A stretch of DNA of 64,000 nt from Nocardioides bruguierae (GTDB taxonomy: Bacteria > Actinomycetota > Actinomycetes > Propionibacteriales > Nocardioidaceae). Below, one piece after another: positions 1 through 9,067 of the stretch (position 1 is the stretch's first letter; each line of letters starts with the position of its first letter). Location of the stretch: positions 1 to 64,000 of the forward strand of contig NZ_JAMOIL010000005.1 of NCBI RefSeq assembly GCF_023656415.1, read 5' to 3'. A model generated the notes under the pieces. It saw only the letters and a program-made list of their open reading frames with translations. It was not told the DNA's origin and did no database searches. A program made the translations under genes and the position numbers.

Positions 1-20
1 GGCCCTCCCGTGGGAGGTCC
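1..20 (-). terminator. Short hairpin downstream of nusA
   Basis: CCTCCC and GGGAGG form a 6-bp stem around a GT turn, and the outer GG/CC pairs extend it past one mismatch. It lies about 50 nt beyond the nusA stop on the minus strand, before the expected but unseen ylxR-infB. No T-run follows inside the window, so it could be an attenuator or simply an RNA stem. Confidence 0.3.
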
Positions 21-31
21 GGGCGCCGCGC

Positions 32-69
32 TGCTCGGTGCTCGTTGCTCGGTGCTCGTCGCTCGGTGG
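32..69. repeat. 14-bp tandem repeat, about 2.7 copies
   Basis: The unit TGCTCGGTGCTCGT occurs at 32-45 and 46-59, and a partial, slightly diverged copy follows at 60-69. It fills the gap immediately downstream of the nusA stop codon. It looks like slippage-generated spacer DNA; no function is apparent. Confidence 0.6.
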
Positions 70-70
70 G

Positions 71-1045
71 TTACTCCGCCGGGCTCTCGTCGGAGCGGAT
101 GTCGATGCGCCAGCCGGTGAGGCGGGCGGCGAGGCGGGCGTTCTGGCCCTCCTTGCCGATCGCCAGGGAGAGCTGGAAGTCGGGCACGACCACCCGGGCC
201 GAGCGGGTCGCGGCGTCGACGACCTCCACCGAGGAGACGCGCGCCGGGGACAGCGCGCTGGCCACGAAGACCGCGGGGTCCTCGGAGTGGTCGACGATGT
301 CGATCTTCTCCCCGCCGAGCTCGGACATCACGTTCCGCACGCGCTGCCCCATGGGGCCGATGCAGGCGCCCTTGGGGTTGACGCCCGAGACGGTGCTGCC
401 GACCGCGATCTTCGTGCGGTGGCCGGCCTCGCGGGCGATGGCGGCGATCTCGACGGTGCCGTCGGCGATCTCCGGCACCTCGAGCGCGAAGAGCTTCTTC
501 ACCAGGTTCGGGTGCGAGCGCGACAGCGTCACCTGCGGGCCGCGCATGCCCTTGCGGACGCTGACGACGAGGCACTTGATCCGGTCGCCGTGGCGGTAGG
601 CCTCCCCCGGCACCCGCTCGCCGACCGGGAGCAGCGCCTCGAGCCGACCCAGGTCGACGAGCACGTCGTCGGGGTTGCGGCCCTGCTGGATGATGCCGGA
701 GACGATGTCGCCCTCCTTGCCGGAGAACTCACCGAACTTGATGTCGTCCTCGGCGTCGCGCAGCCGCTGGAGCATGATCTGCTTCGCGGTCGTCGCGGCG
801 ATCCGGCCGAAGCCGGCCGGGGTGTCGTCGAACTCGCCGATCTTGTTGTCGTCGTCGTCCAGCTCGGCCGCGAGGACGCTGACGTGCCCGGTCTTGCGGT
901 CCAGCTCGACGCGGGCCTGCTCGTAGGCACCGGGCGACTTCTGGTAGGCGGTCAGCAGCGCCTGCTCGATCGCCTCCACGAGCACGTCGAGCGGGATCTC
1001 CTTCTCCCGCTCCAGCGTGCGCAGGATGCTCATGTCGATGTCCAT
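71..1045 (-). CDS. nusA: Transcription termination/antitermination factor NusA
   Basis: NusA binds RNA polymerase and nascent RNA to modulate pausing, termination and antitermination. The 324-aa product starts [17 protein letters not shown], as in other actinobacterial NusA. An N-terminal polymerase-binding domain (about 1-110) is followed by an S1 domain with DIVSGIIQQ, then two KH domains: [19 protein letters not shown] near 230-250 and [18 protein letters not shown] near 295-315. It lacks the C-terminal acidic repeats of the E. coli protein, which is usual in this phylum. Its ATG overlaps the rimP stop by one base (TGATG), so the two are translationally coupled in the rimP-nusA-(ylxR-infB) operon. 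Confidence 0.97.
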   Translation of the reverse strand: MDIDMSILRTLEREKEIPLDVLVEAIEQALLTAYQKSPGAYEQARVELDRKTGHVSVLAAELDDDDNKIGEFDDTPAGFGRIAATTAKQIMLQRLRDAEDDIKFGEFSGKEGDIVSGIIQQGRNPDDVLVDLGRLEALLPVGERVPGEAYRHGDRIKCLVVSVRKGMRGPQVTLSRSHPNLVKKLFALEVPEIADGTVEIAAIAREAGHRTKIAVGSTVSGVNPKGACIGPMGQRVRNVMSELGGEKIDIVDHSEDPAVFVASALSPARVSSVEVVDAATRSARVVVPDFQLSLAIGKEGQNARLAARLTGWRIDIRSDESPAE

Positions 1046-1530
1046 CAGGCGTCCTCCTCCGTGCGGTTGAACTCGATCTGGACGAGGGCCTTGGTCACCT
1101 CGTCGAACGCGACGGTGCGGGCGCTGCCGGAGACCTCCAGCTCGGCACCGGCGTCGTCGCTGCCGGTGAGCCGACCGGTGACCGTCGTGCCGTCGGCGAG
1201 GACGACCTTCACCAGGCGTCCGACGTTGCGGCGCCAGTGGCGCGGCAGGGTCAGCGGACGGTCCACCCCGCGCGAGGTGACCTCCAGCGTGTAGGGCTGC
1301 TCCCCCATGACGGTGCTCGCCTCGTCGTCCAGCACCGCGGAGATGGCGCGGGTGGCGTCGGCGACGTCGTCCAGGGTCAGCCCGCCGTCGGTGTCGACGG
1401 CGACGCGCAGCAGGCGGCGCTTACCGGCCGGGCTCAGCTCCACGGCCTCCACGTCCAGCCCCAGGTCCGACAGAGGCCCGGTGATCGCGGCCTCCACCCT
1501 GTCCCTGGTGGTGTCCTGACGGTTGCTCAC
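1045..1530 (-). CDS. rimP: Ribosome maturation factor RimP
   Basis: RimP assists maturation of the 30S subunit. The 161-aa product has the two-domain RimP layout: an N-terminal domain containing [21 protein letters not shown] and [16 protein letters not shown], then a motif resembling [15 protein letters not shown] at the domain junction, then a small SH3-like C-terminal domain. The GTG start is preceded by GGAGG about 10 nt upstream. It is the first gene of the rimP-nusA operon and is divergent from the DUF4439 gene across a 157-nt gap that must hold the operon promoter. Confidence 0.95.
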   Translation of the reverse strand: MSNRQDTTRDRVEAAITGPLSDLGLDVEAVELSPAGKRRLLRVAVDTDGGLTLDDVADATRAISAVLDDEASTVMGEQPYTLEVTSRGVDRPLTLPRHWRRNVGRLVKVVLADGTTVTGRLTGSDDAGAELEVSGSARTVAFDEVTKALVQIEFNRTEEDA

Positions 1531-1687
1531 GACCGTGCGACCTCCGGTGTTCTCTTGTGGGGCGGTACTGCGTGCGGCGGCCGGCTCGAGCCGGCCCCGC
1601 GTGCGGCATCAGACTAACGCGCTTTGCGCGGCCTGCCACGTCGCCGCCGACGGCGGGCGGGTCCGCGACCGCGGGTACCCTCCCCGC

Positions 1688-2722
1688 GTGCCCGCTCCCC
1701 TGCTCGACCGACGGTCCCTGCTCGCCGCGGCCGCCCGCCTCGGCGTGGGACTGGCCGGCGCGGCCGCCCTCACCTCGTGCGGCACCCTGCCCGGCAGCAA
1801 CCGGACCGCCGGCGGCACGGCGAGCCCGACCACGACGTCCTCGGCCGGGGGCATCACCGCGGGGAGGGACGCGGACGTCGAGCGCGTGGCCGAGGCGACG
1901 ACGCTGCTGAGCGGGCTCGCGTCCGCAGGCCGTGCCACGCTCGGCACCCTGCCGTCCGCCGACCGGGCGGCCGCCCGGCGCCTCGTGCGCCTGCACGACG
2001 CCCAGGTCGCGCGCCTCTCGTCCGAGGAGACACCGGCGACGACCCCGGCGACCACCCCGGACGCCCCCGCGGGCCGGCGCAGCCTCGGGCGGCTGCGGCG
2101 GCAGGAGGCGTCCGCGCAGCGCGACCTGCTCGCGCTGGCGACCGCTGCCGACAGCGGCGCCCTGGCCCGCCTGCTGGCCGGGCTCGCCGCGGGGCTCTCG
2201 CAGGCCGCCGTCCTCGATCCTCTCGGCGGGCCGGCCTCGGTGCCGTCGTCGGCCGCCGTGCCGGACCTGACCGGTACCGCCGCGGACGACCTCCTCGCCC
2301 AGGACGGGGTCGACGCGCTCCAGGCCGCCCTGGCCGCCGAGCACGCCGCCATCTGGGTCCTGGCCTCGCTGGGCGCCGCGACCTCGGTGAGCACGCAGCC
2401 CACCCAGTACCTGGCGCTCCAGGCCGCCTCGGCCGCGCACCGCGACCGCCGCGACGACCTCGAGGACGCCCTGCGGAGCCTCGACGTGGACCCCGTCGGC
2501 TCCGCCGCGGCCTACGACCTGCCGTCCCTGCGGACCCCCGCCCGGGTGCGGACCGCGGCCCGCGACCTGGAGTCGGCGACCGCCGAGGCCTACGGGTACC
2601 TGACGGCCGTGACCACCGGGAGCCTGCGCCGCTGGGCGGCGGGAGTCGTGGCGGACGCCTCCGTGACGTCGCTCGTCATCGGCCCGGCGGCCGGCGCCCG
2701 CCCCACGGGCCTGCTGGCCTGA
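1688..2722 (+). CDS. DUF4439 domain lipoprotein, ferritin-like
   Basis: This is a conserved actinobacterial protein of unknown function, normally found beside rimP. The GTG start gives about 344 aa: a twin-arginine type N-terminus (DRRSLLAAAARLG), a hydrophobic segment and a lipobox ending TSCG, so it is likely exported and lipid-anchored. A Ser/Thr/Gly linker follows. The C-terminal half (about 200-340) is helical, with HAAIWVLASLGA and AHRDRRDDLEDAL, as expected of the DUF4439 ferritin-like helical bundle. No complete metal-ligand set can be claimed from the sequence. An upstream in-frame start is possible, but it would bury the signal peptide. Confidence 0.8.
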   Translation: MPAPLLDRRSLLAAAARLGVGLAGAAALTSCGTLPGSNRTAGGTASPTTTSSAGGITAGRDADVERVAEATTLLSGLASAGRATLGTLPSADRAAARRLVRLHDAQVARLSSEETPATTPATTPDAPAGRRSLGRLRRQEASAQRDLLALATAADSGALARLLAGLAAGLSQAAVLDPLGGPASVPSSAAVPDLTGTAADDLLAQDGVDALQAALAAEHAAIWVLASLGAATSVSTQPTQYLALQAASAAHRDRRDDLEDALRSLDVDPVGSAAAYDLPSLRTPARVRTAARDLESATAEAYGYLTAVTTGSLRRWAAGVVADASVTSLVIGPAAGARPTGLLA

Positions 2723-2758
2723 GCGCCCCCGCGTCGCGGGACGCCTCCGGACGCACGA

Positions 2759-2812
2759 GACCGCGGTGTCGGCCGGGAGGGCCCGAGATCCTCCCGGCCG
2801 ACGACCGCGGTC
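2759..2812. terminator. Strong bidirectional hairpin terminator
   Basis: The arms are GACCGCGGT plus TCGGCCGGGAGG and their complements, separated only by a 1-nt/2-nt internal bulge, with a 9-nt loop. That gives 21 paired bases. It lies between the convergent DUF4439 and metalloprotease genes and can serve both strands. Confidence 0.85.
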
Positions 2813-2861
2813 GTCGCTCTCCTGCCCCCTCTCCTGCCGAGGGGAACCCCGGACGGTGCCT

Positions 2862-2872
2862 CAGGTTCCTGC
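2862..2872 (-). promoter_or_regulatory. GCAGGAACCTG motif copy (downstream of metalloprotease)
   Basis: On the minus strand this reads GCAGGAACCTG, 11 of the 12 bases of the palindrome GCAGGAACCTGC that lies upstream of the same metalloprotease gene (4052-4063) and upstream of rplS (62195-62206). It overlaps a small hairpin (TCCTGC GTT GCAGGA, 2867-2881). Its role is unknown. Confidence 0.3.
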
Positions 2873-2918
2873 GTTGCAGGACCGTGCACCGGCCGGGCCC
2901 CGAGGGGGCATCAGTGCG

Positions 2919-3902
2919 TCACGCCCGGTAGGCGGTCCACATCTGGCTCATGCGGGTCGACTGACCGGCGGTGAACTCCAGGTAGCAGGAGTCGTAGGAG
3001 TAGTCCATGAAGTTGTGGATCGGGTCGGTGCCGGGCAGCGAGCAGGAGTCGCGCCCCTCGGGGCAGCCGGTGGTCGAGCTGGACTGGGCCGGGGTGTCCT
3101 CGACCTCGTCGTTGGTGGTCGTGCAGCCGCCCTGGAACGTGTGGTAGAGCCCGAGCCAGTGGCCGGCCTCGTGGGTGGCCGTCTCGCCCTCGCTGTAGTT
3201 CGCGCTGGAGCCGCCGGGCAGCGAGTCGAAGTGGACCCGGATGCCGTCGATCGCACCGTTGCGGGCGTAGTCCCACGGGAAGGTGGCGATGCCGAGATAG
3301 TCGAAGTCGACGAGCCACATGTTGAGCGCGTTCGCCCCGCCCTGGCGGGTCTGCTTGCGGTAGGTCGAGGACTGCTTGTCCTGGTGCCAGCGCGTGTTGT
3401 CGTAGCGGTCGATGCCGGCGAGGGTGAAGGTGAACCCGGTGTCCGTGGCGCTCGCGGACTTCTGGCCGCCGTAGGAGCCGTTGAGGACGTCGATCTGCGC
3501 GGCGATCTGCGCGTCGGTGACGTCCCCGTTGCCCTTGCTGTCCCGCATGACGTGGACGTAGACCGGGATGTCGCCCGAGGCGGTGGCCGCGGCGGCGGCG
3601 GTGAGGTCCTGCGTCTTGCGCGCGGCCTTCAGCTGCTTGGTGAAGCGGCTCTCGATGCGGGCCTGCTCGGCGGCGCTGATCTCACGGTGGTCGACGCCGG
3701 TGTGCGAGCCGCGCGCGGCCTCGGTGCCGTCGGCGGCACCCTCGATGCAGGCCTCGGACGAGGCGGAGGCACCGGTCGCCGCGGGGACGGCGGCCTGGGC
3801 CGGCGCGGCCAGCATGCTGCTGGTGAGCGCGGCGGCGGTGAGGGAGAGCGCGGCACCGGTCGCGAGGCGCGCGATCCGGGTGCGGGCGGGCAGGTGGGGC
3901 AT
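2919..3902 (-). CDS. Secreted zinc metalloprotease, peptidase M43 (pappalysin-like)
   Basis: This is a predicted extracellular endopeptidase. It has a Sec signal peptide (positive start, hydrophobic core, AQA-A cleavage near residue 38) and a propeptide-like region. The catalytic domain contains the metzincin zinc motif HEAGHWLGLYH (His, Glu, His, His) near 235-245 and a Met-turn NFMDYSYDSC near 290. Paired cysteines around the active site fit the M43B family. The ATG at 3902 is chosen because upstream in-frame starts would precede the signal peptide with about 60 charged residues. It is monocistronic, ending at the strong terminator shared with the DUF4439 gene. Confidence 0.9.
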   Translation of the reverse strand: MPHLPARTRIARLATGAALSLTAAALTSSMLAAPAQAAVPAATGASASSEACIEGAADGTEAARGSHTGVDHREISAAEQARIESRFTKQLKAARKTQDLTAAAAATASGDIPVYVHVMRDSKGNGDVTDAQIAAQIDVLNGSYGGQKSASATDTGFTFTLAGIDRYDNTRWHQDKQSSTYRKQTRQGGANALNMWLVDFDYLGIATFPWDYARNGAIDGIRVHFDSLPGGSSANYSEGETATHEAGHWLGLYHTFQGGCTTTNDEVEDTPAQSSSTTGCPEGRDSCSLPGTDPIHNFMDYSYDSCYLEFTAGQSTRMSQMWTAYRA

Positions 3903-4049
3903 GGTCCAGGGCCTCGTCTTCTTCTCCGCGGACGCATGCCTCCTGTGGCATGCCTGTCCGAGTCCTGTGGTCGCCCAGCGCGACCGTGGGGAGCAGCGTG
4001 CAGGACGACGTCCGCCAAAAGTGCGGTATGCCTGGTGCATCTTCTTCCC

Positions 4050-4065
4050 CTGCAGGAACCTGCAG
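4050..4065. promoter_or_regulatory. Palindrome CTGCAGGAACCTGCAG upstream of metalloprotease
   Basis: A 16-bp perfect palindrome (7-bp arms, AA/TT centre) sits in the 231-nt divergent region between the metalloprotease and a HAD gene, about 150 nt upstream of the metalloprotease ATG. It is flanked by relatively AT-rich DNA. Nearer the ATG the motif GGCATGC occurs twice (about 3936 and 3950). Together these look like a regulator-binding region; the regulator is unknown. Confidence 0.4.
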
Positions 4066-4133
4066 AAATTCCGTCCAACCATCCCGGACGAGACGGGAGA
4101 TCTGGCGGTCCGGTGTCACGTAGCGTCTCGTCC

Positions 4134-4760
4134 GTGACCTCCCGCGCGGCGCTCGTCGACGTCTTCGGCACGGTGCTCACGGTCGACCTCGAGCACTGCG
4201 CGCGGTCGCTCGTCGCGTCCTGCGGGCTGGGCGTGGAGGACCTGCTCACAGTGCTCCTCCCCCGCGCCGGGGACCTGATGACGGGGCGTCTCGCGCCGCT
4301 CCACCTCTTCGAGGCCGTGCTCGCCGGAGCGGGCAGGGACGTGGCGCAGGCATCCGGCCTCGTCGTCCGGGACGCGGCTCTGCTCGTGGAGCACGCCGTC
4401 GTGCACCACGACACCGTGCCCTTCCTGACCGCGCTGCGACAACGAGGCGTGCGCACCGCGCTCGTGAGCAACTGCGCACCGAACGCGCGCACGCTCCTCG
4501 AGGCCACCGGCCTGGACGACCTGGTCGACGCCGTCGTCCTCTCGTGCGAGGTGGGCAGCGCCAAGCCGGACGCCGGCATCTACCGTGCGGCCCTGACGGC
4601 GCTCGACGTGCCTGCCGGCGACGCCCTGCTCGTCGACGACCAGGCCGGCTACTGCGAGGGCGCGCGGGAGGTCGGCATCGACGCGGTGCGGATCACCCGG
4701 GGCCAGCCGCCTCGCCCCGGCGAGGTCGCGTCCCTGCTCGAGGTGCTCGACCTGTTCTGA
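4134..4760 (+). CDS. HAD-superfamily hydrolase (phosphatase-like)
   Basis: This is a predicted phosphatase of about 208 aa. Motif I is LVDVFGTVL near the start, where Phe-Gly replaces the usual Asp-Gly of DxDGT, so only the first nucleophilic Asp is obvious. Motif II is ALVSNC, motif III includes the lysine in GSAKPD, and motif IV is LLVDDQAGYCEGAREVGI. A helical cap lies between motifs I and II. The GTG start is chosen because it places motif I at residues 5-13. The substrate is unknown. The gene is convergent, with only 12 nt to a second HAD gene on the other strand. Confidence 0.8.
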   Translation: MTSRAALVDVFGTVLTVDLEHCARSLVASCGLGVEDLLTVLLPRAGDLMTGRLAPLHLFEAVLAGAGRDVAQASGLVVRDAALLVEHAVVHHDTVPFLTALRQRGVRTALVSNCAPNARTLLEATGLDDLVDAVVLSCEVGSAKPDAGIYRAALTALDVPAGDALLVDDQAGYCEGAREVGIDAVRITRGQPPRPGEVASLLEVLDLF

Positions 4761-4772
4761 GTCGGCGGGCGG

Positions 4773-5519
4773 TCACGACCAGTCGGCGACGATGTCGCGC
4801 AGGTCGGCGAGCGAGTGCGCCACCGCGTCCGGTGTGCCCTCGGTGTGGCCGACCTGCTCGGCCGGGATGCGGCTGTGGGGCACGTGCACGGCACGCAGGC
4901 CGGCGTTCTGGGCGCCCCAGACGTCGTCGAACAGCCGGTCCCCCACGTAGACGCAGCGGGCCGGGTCGGTGGCGCCGACCGCGTCGAGGGCGGCTGCGAA
5001 GGCCCGGGGGTCGGGCTTGGTCCAGGTCAGCTCGCTGGAGTAGACGTCGCCGTCGAGCAGGTCGAGGACGCCGTCGCGCGCGAAGAAGCCGCGGTGCCAC
5101 TCCCGCGGCCACAGGGTGTTGGACAGGACGCCGACCTTGATGCCCTGCTCCCGCAGCCATGACCACAGCGGGCCGACGTCGGGATCGGTCAGCGTGTGCG
5201 GCTCCCAGAACTCCTGGTAGGCCGCGAGCAGTGCCGGGTCGTGGTCGAGGCCGGCCTCGTCGAAGAGGTCGGCCACCGTGGCGGCGCGCTGCTCGTCGCG
5301 GGTGCGGCCCCACACGATGGGCCCGGCGGCGTGCAGGCGGGCGGCCGCGTCGGCGTGGGCGGCCAGCGCCGCCGGCGTCCCGTCGTCGTGGCCGTGGACG
5401 TGACGCACCGCCTGCGCCAGCGCCAGCGACTCGGCGTGGAAGTCCACGTCGTGCCAGGCCGTGAGGGTGCCGCCCCAGTCGAAGACGACGGCCTCGATGC
5501 CGCCGCCGGTCGCGCTCAT
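4773..5519 (-). CDS. HAD-family hydrolase
   Basis: This is a predicted phosphatase of about 248 aa with all HAD motifs: VVFDWGGTL (residues 9-17), a cap domain with a DGTPAALAAHADAAARL helix, VGVLSNT (motif II), TKPDPRAF (motif III Lys) and CVYVGDRLFDDVWGAQ (motif IV Asp residues). The acceptor position of motif I is Trp-Gly instead of Asp-Gly, as in several actinobacterial HAD-IA members. Its ATG overlaps the stop of the CoA-transferase gene by 4 nt (ATGA), so it is co-translated with it. It may be a housekeeping phosphatase for acyl- or sugar-phosphate intermediates, but the substrate is not inferable. Confidence 0.85.
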   Translation of the reverse strand: MSATGGGIEAVVFDWGGTLTAWHDVDFHAESLALAQAVRHVHGHDDGTPAALAAHADAAARLHAAGPIVWGRTRDEQRAATVADLFDEAGLDHDPALLAAYQEFWEPHTLTDPDVGPLWSWLREQGIKVGVLSNTLWPREWHRGFFARDGVLDLLDGDVYSSELTWTKPDPRAFAAALDAVGATDPARCVYVGDRLFDDVWGAQNAGLRAVHVPHSRIPAEQVGHTEGTPDAVAHSLADLRDIVADWS

Positions 5520-7096
5520 GCGCGACCGCCCTCGAGCAGGGAGCCCCCGTCGAGCATGGAACCGGTGTCGAGCATGGAACCGGTGTCGAGGTAGCGCTGG
5601 TGCCAGGAGAGCGCCTCGTCGAGCAGGTGCGGCGTGTGCCGGGCCGTGGGCCGCTCGCGACGGGCGCGACCGACGTAGTCGCGCAGCTGGTCGCGGAAGT
5701 CGGGGTGGGCGCACCTCTCGATCACCACGTCGGCGCGGGCCGAGGGCGAGAGGCCGCGCAGGTCGGCCAGGCCCTGCTCGGTGACCAGCACGTGCACGTC
5801 GTGCTCGGTGTGGTCGACGTGGCTGGCGAACGGCACGATCGAGGAGATGGCGCCGCCCTTGGCCGTGGAGGGGCTGACGAAGAAGTTCAGGTAGGCGTTG
5901 CGGGCGAAGTCGCCGGAGCCGCCGATGCCGTTCATGATGCTCGAGCCCATCACGTGCGTGGAGTTCACGTTGCCGTAGACGTCCGCCTCGATCATCCCGT
6001 TGATCGCGATGACGCCGAGCCGGCGCACGAGCTCGGGGTGGTTGGAGATCTCCTCGCTGCGCAGCAGGATGCGGCCCTTGTAGGCGCCGACGTCGCTCAT
6101 GAACCGCTGCACCCCGGTCGGCGAGAGCCCGAACGAGGTGGCCGAGACGCCGGTGAGGGTGCCGGAGTCGAGCAGGTCGAGCAGGCCGTCCTGGATGACC
6201 TCGGTGAACGAGGTCAGGTTCTCGAACTCGCTGTCCGCCAGCCCGGCCATCACCGCGTTCGCCACGTTGCCGACGCCGGACTGCAGCGGCAGCAGGGTGG
6301 CCGGCATGCGGCCGGCGCGGACCTCGTGGCGCAGGAAGTCCACCAGGTGCTCGGCCATGGCGCGGTCGTCATCGCCGGGCACCGAGAGCGGGCTGTTGCG
6401 GTCCGGGGCGTCGGTCTCGACGACGGCGACGACCTTGTCGGGGTCGACGCGCAGGTAGGGGTCGCCAATGCGCTGCATCGGGTGCGTGAGCTGCAGGGGC
6501 GCGCGGAACGGGGGCAGGCGGGTCCCGTAGTAGACGTCGTGGAAGCCCTCGAGGTCGCGGGGCTGCCAGTGGTTGACCTCGAGGATCACCTTGTCCGCCT
6601 GGTCGAGCCACGTCTTGTTGTTGCCCACCGAGGAGGACGGCACCAGCAGCCCGTTCGGCAGCACCGCCGCGACCTCGACGACCGCCACGTCGAGGTGGCC
6701 GTAGAAGCCGAACCACATGTGCTGGGCCGAGTGCGAGAGGTGGGCGTCGACGTACTCGACCTCGCCGGCGTTGATCTCGCGGCGCAGGGTCGGGTCGGAG
6801 TTGTAGGGCAGCCGCTTGGAGATCCCGTGCGCCTCGGCCAGCACTCCGTCGGCCTCGGGCGCGGTGGACGCCCCCGACCACAGGCCCACCCGGAACTCCT
6901 CCCCCGCCTCCCGGGCTGCGTGCATCCGGGCGGCCAGCGCGGAGGGCACGGCCTTGGGGTAGCCGGCACCGGTGAAGCCGGAGATGCCGACGTTGTCGCC
7001 GGGGCGGATCAGTGCCGCGGCCTCCTCGGCCGTGGCGGTGCGGCCTGCGAGCCGGGGACAGGTGATCCGGGACGTGACAGGTGTCGGCACGGTCAC
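5516..7096 (-). CDS. Acetyl-CoA hydrolase/transferase family protein (succinyl-CoA:acetate CoA-transferase type)
   Basis: This enzyme likely moves CoA between acetate and succinate (or hydrolyses acyl-CoA), linking acetate metabolism and the TCA cycle in the cytoplasm. The 526-aa length fits the Ach1/SCACT family. The N-terminal half has VGISGFTGAGYPKAVPSALA. The C-terminal half has GVGNVANAVMAGL, the predicted catalytic Glu in SFTEVIQDG, and NGIGGSGDFARNA with the CoA-site glycines. The extreme C-terminus is odd: a repeated LDTGSMLDTGSMLDGGSLLEGG tail encoded by an 18-bp DNA repeat (about 5528-5592). It heads a two-gene unit with the HAD hydrolase. Confidence 0.9.
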   Translation of the reverse strand: MTVPTPVTSRITCPRLAGRTATAEEAAALIRPGDNVGISGFTGAGYPKAVPSALAARMHAAREAGEEFRVGLWSGASTAPEADGVLAEAHGISKRLPYNSDPTLRREINAGEVEYVDAHLSHSAQHMWFGFYGHLDVAVVEVAAVLPNGLLVPSSSVGNNKTWLDQADKVILEVNHWQPRDLEGFHDVYYGTRLPPFRAPLQLTHPMQRIGDPYLRVDPDKVVAVVETDAPDRNSPLSVPGDDDRAMAEHLVDFLRHEVRAGRMPATLLPLQSGVGNVANAVMAGLADSEFENLTSFTEVIQDGLLDLLDSGTLTGVSATSFGLSPTGVQRFMSDVGAYKGRILLRSEEISNHPELVRRLGVIAINGMIEADVYGNVNSTHVMGSSIMNGIGGSGDFARNAYLNFFVSPSTAKGGAISSIVPFASHVDHTEHDVHVLVTEQGLADLRGLSPSARADVVIERCAHPDFRDQLRDYVGRARRERPTARHTPHLLDEALSWHQRYLDTGSMLDTGSMLDGGSLLEGGRA

Positions 7097-7136
7097 AGTC
7101 TGCTCCTGCAGGCGGTGACCGTGCCGACGGGGTCCA

Positions 7137-8921
7137 TCAGGCGGTGCGCACCAGGTCGACCAGGTGGGCGACCACGTGGTCGGCCGCGAGCGCCTGCTTC
7201 TCGCCGGACTTCCGGTCGCGGACCTCGACGGTGCCGTCGGTGGCCAGGTTCTTGCCCACCACGACGATCGTCGGGACGCCGATGAGCTCGGCGTCCTTGA
7301 ACTTCACACCGGGGCTGATCTTGCCGGTGCGGTCGTCGTAGAGGACCTCGACGCCGGCCTGGGACAGCTCGGTGGCGATCCGGTCGGCCGCGGCGAAGAT
7401 CGCCTCGTCCTTGCCGGCGGCGACCAGGTGGACGTCGGCGGGGGCGACGTGGCGGGGCCAGCACAGACCGATCTCGTCCAGGGTGCCCTCGGCGATGGCG
7501 CCGACAGCGCGGCTGACGCCGATGCCGTAGGAGCCCATCGTGACGGTGACGAGCTTGCCGTTCTCGTCGAGCACCTTGAGGTCGAGCGCCTCGGCGTACT
7601 TGCGGCCGAGCTGGAAGACGTGGCCCATCTCGATGCCGCGGGCCAGCTCCAGCGGGCCGGAGCCGTCGGGGGCGGGGTCGCCGGCCTTGACCTCGGCGGC
7701 CTCGATGGTGCCGTCGGCGGTGAAGTCGCGGCCGGCCACCAGGTCCAGGACGTGCTGGCCGGGGCTGTTGGCGCCGGTGACCCAGCGGGTGCCCTCGACC
7801 ACGCGCGGGTCGACGAGGTAGCGGATGCCCGACTCGGACTCCTCGCCCAGGATCGTCCTGCCGTCGTAGGCGGGGCCGATGTAGCCCTTGACCAGGGCGG
7901 GGAACTCCTTGAGCTCCTCGTCCGTCATGGGCTCGACCTCGATGGGCTCCAGCTGGCCCTCGAGCCGCTTCTGGTCGACCTCGCGGTCGCCCGGCAGGCC
8001 GATGGCCAGCGGCTCCTTGGTGCCGTCCGGGTGCTTGAGCATGAGCAGCACGTTCTTGAGCGTGTCGCCGGCCGCCCAGGGACGGTCCTCGCGCGGGTGG
8101 GCCGCGTTGAGGTGGTCGACCAGCGTGGCGATGGTCGGGGTGTCGGGGGTGTCCTCGGCGTGCGCGGCGGGCGCGTCGTCGAAGGGCACGGGCTCGGGGG
8201 CCAGCGTGGTGACGGCCTCCACGTTCGCCGCGTACCCGCCGGGGCTGCGCACGTAGGTGTCCTCGCCGACGTCCGCCTTGGCCAGGAACTCCTCCGAGCG
8301 CGAGCCACCCATGGCGCCCGAGGTCGCCTTGACGATCGCGTAGTCGAAGCCGAGCCGGTCGAAGATCCGCACGTAGGCGTCGCGGTGCGCCTGGTAGCTG
8401 GCCTCGAGGCCGGCGTCGTCGACGTCGAAGGAGTAGGAGTCCTTCATGACGAACTCGCGGCCGCGCAGGATGCCGGCGCGGGGGCGCGCCTCGTCGCGGT
8501 ACTTGTTCTGGATCTGGTAGATCGAGAGCGGCAGGTCCTTGTACGAGGAGTACAGGTCCTTGACGGTGAGGGTGAACATCTCCTCGTGCGTGGGCCCGAG
8601 CAGGTAGTCGGCGCCCTTGCGGTCGACGACGCGGAAGAGCGAGTCGCCGTACTCCGTCCAGCGGTTCGTGGCCTCGTAGGGCTCGCGGGGCAGCAGCGCG
8701 GGGAACGTCAGCTCCTGGGCGCCGATGGCGTCCATCTCCTCGCGGACGATCGCCTCGACCTTGCGCAGCACCTTCAGGCCCAGCGGGAGCCACGTGTAGA
8801 TGCCCGGCGCCGCACGGCGGACGTAGCCGGCGCGCACGAGCAGCTTGTGGCTCGGCACCTCCGCGTCCGCCGGGTCCTCCCGGAGGGTCCGCAGGAACAG
8901 GCTGGACATGCGCATGATCAT
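7137..8921 (-). CDS. proS: Prolyl-tRNA synthetase (proline--tRNA ligase, type I with editing domain)
   Basis: ProS charges tRNA-Pro with proline. The 594-aa product begins [20 protein letters not shown], matching the actinobacterial start, so the first ATG is chosen. The class II catalytic core (motif 1 [20 protein letters not shown], motif 2 with [21 protein letters not shown], motif 3 [13 protein letters not shown]) is interrupted by a bacterial INS editing domain (about 225-390). The C-terminal anticodon-binding domain has VPTIVVVGK. It is separated by about 40 nt from the CoA-transferase start downstream and is divergent from the secreted-protein gene at 9068. Confidence 0.97.
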   Translation of the reverse strand: MIMRMSSLFLRTLREDPADAEVPSHKLLVRAGYVRRAAPGIYTWLPLGLKVLRKVEAIVREEMDAIGAQELTFPALLPREPYEATNRWTEYGDSLFRVVDRKGADYLLGPTHEEMFTLTVKDLYSSYKDLPLSIYQIQNKYRDEARPRAGILRGREFVMKDSYSFDVDDAGLEASYQAHRDAYVRIFDRLGFDYAIVKATSGAMGGSRSEEFLAKADVGEDTYVRSPGGYAANVEAVTTLAPEPVPFDDAPAAHAEDTPDTPTIATLVDHLNAAHPREDRPWAAGDTLKNVLLMLKHPDGTKEPLAIGLPGDREVDQKRLEGQLEPIEVEPMTDEELKEFPALVKGYIGPAYDGRTILGEESESGIRYLVDPRVVEGTRWVTGANSPGQHVLDLVAGRDFTADGTIEAAEVKAGDPAPDGSGPLELARGIEMGHVFQLGRKYAEALDLKVLDENGKLVTVTMGSYGIGVSRAVGAIAEGTLDEIGLCWPRHVAPADVHLVAAGKDEAIFAAADRIATELSQAGVEVLYDDRTGKISPGVKFKDAELIGVPTIVVVGKNLATDGTVEVRDRKSGEKQALAADHVVAHLVDLVRTA

Positions 8922-9067
8922 GGCGCTGAGACTACGGCCCGGGTCGGGCTCGTTCCCACTCGGTTACCCGTCCCAGGTGCGGCGGGCGTCGGGGCAGGCC
9001 TGTCGCGCCCGCACGCCCGCTGGCAGTCTCGCTCGACACCGGAGGTGCCGGCCTGTCAGGGGGAGAC

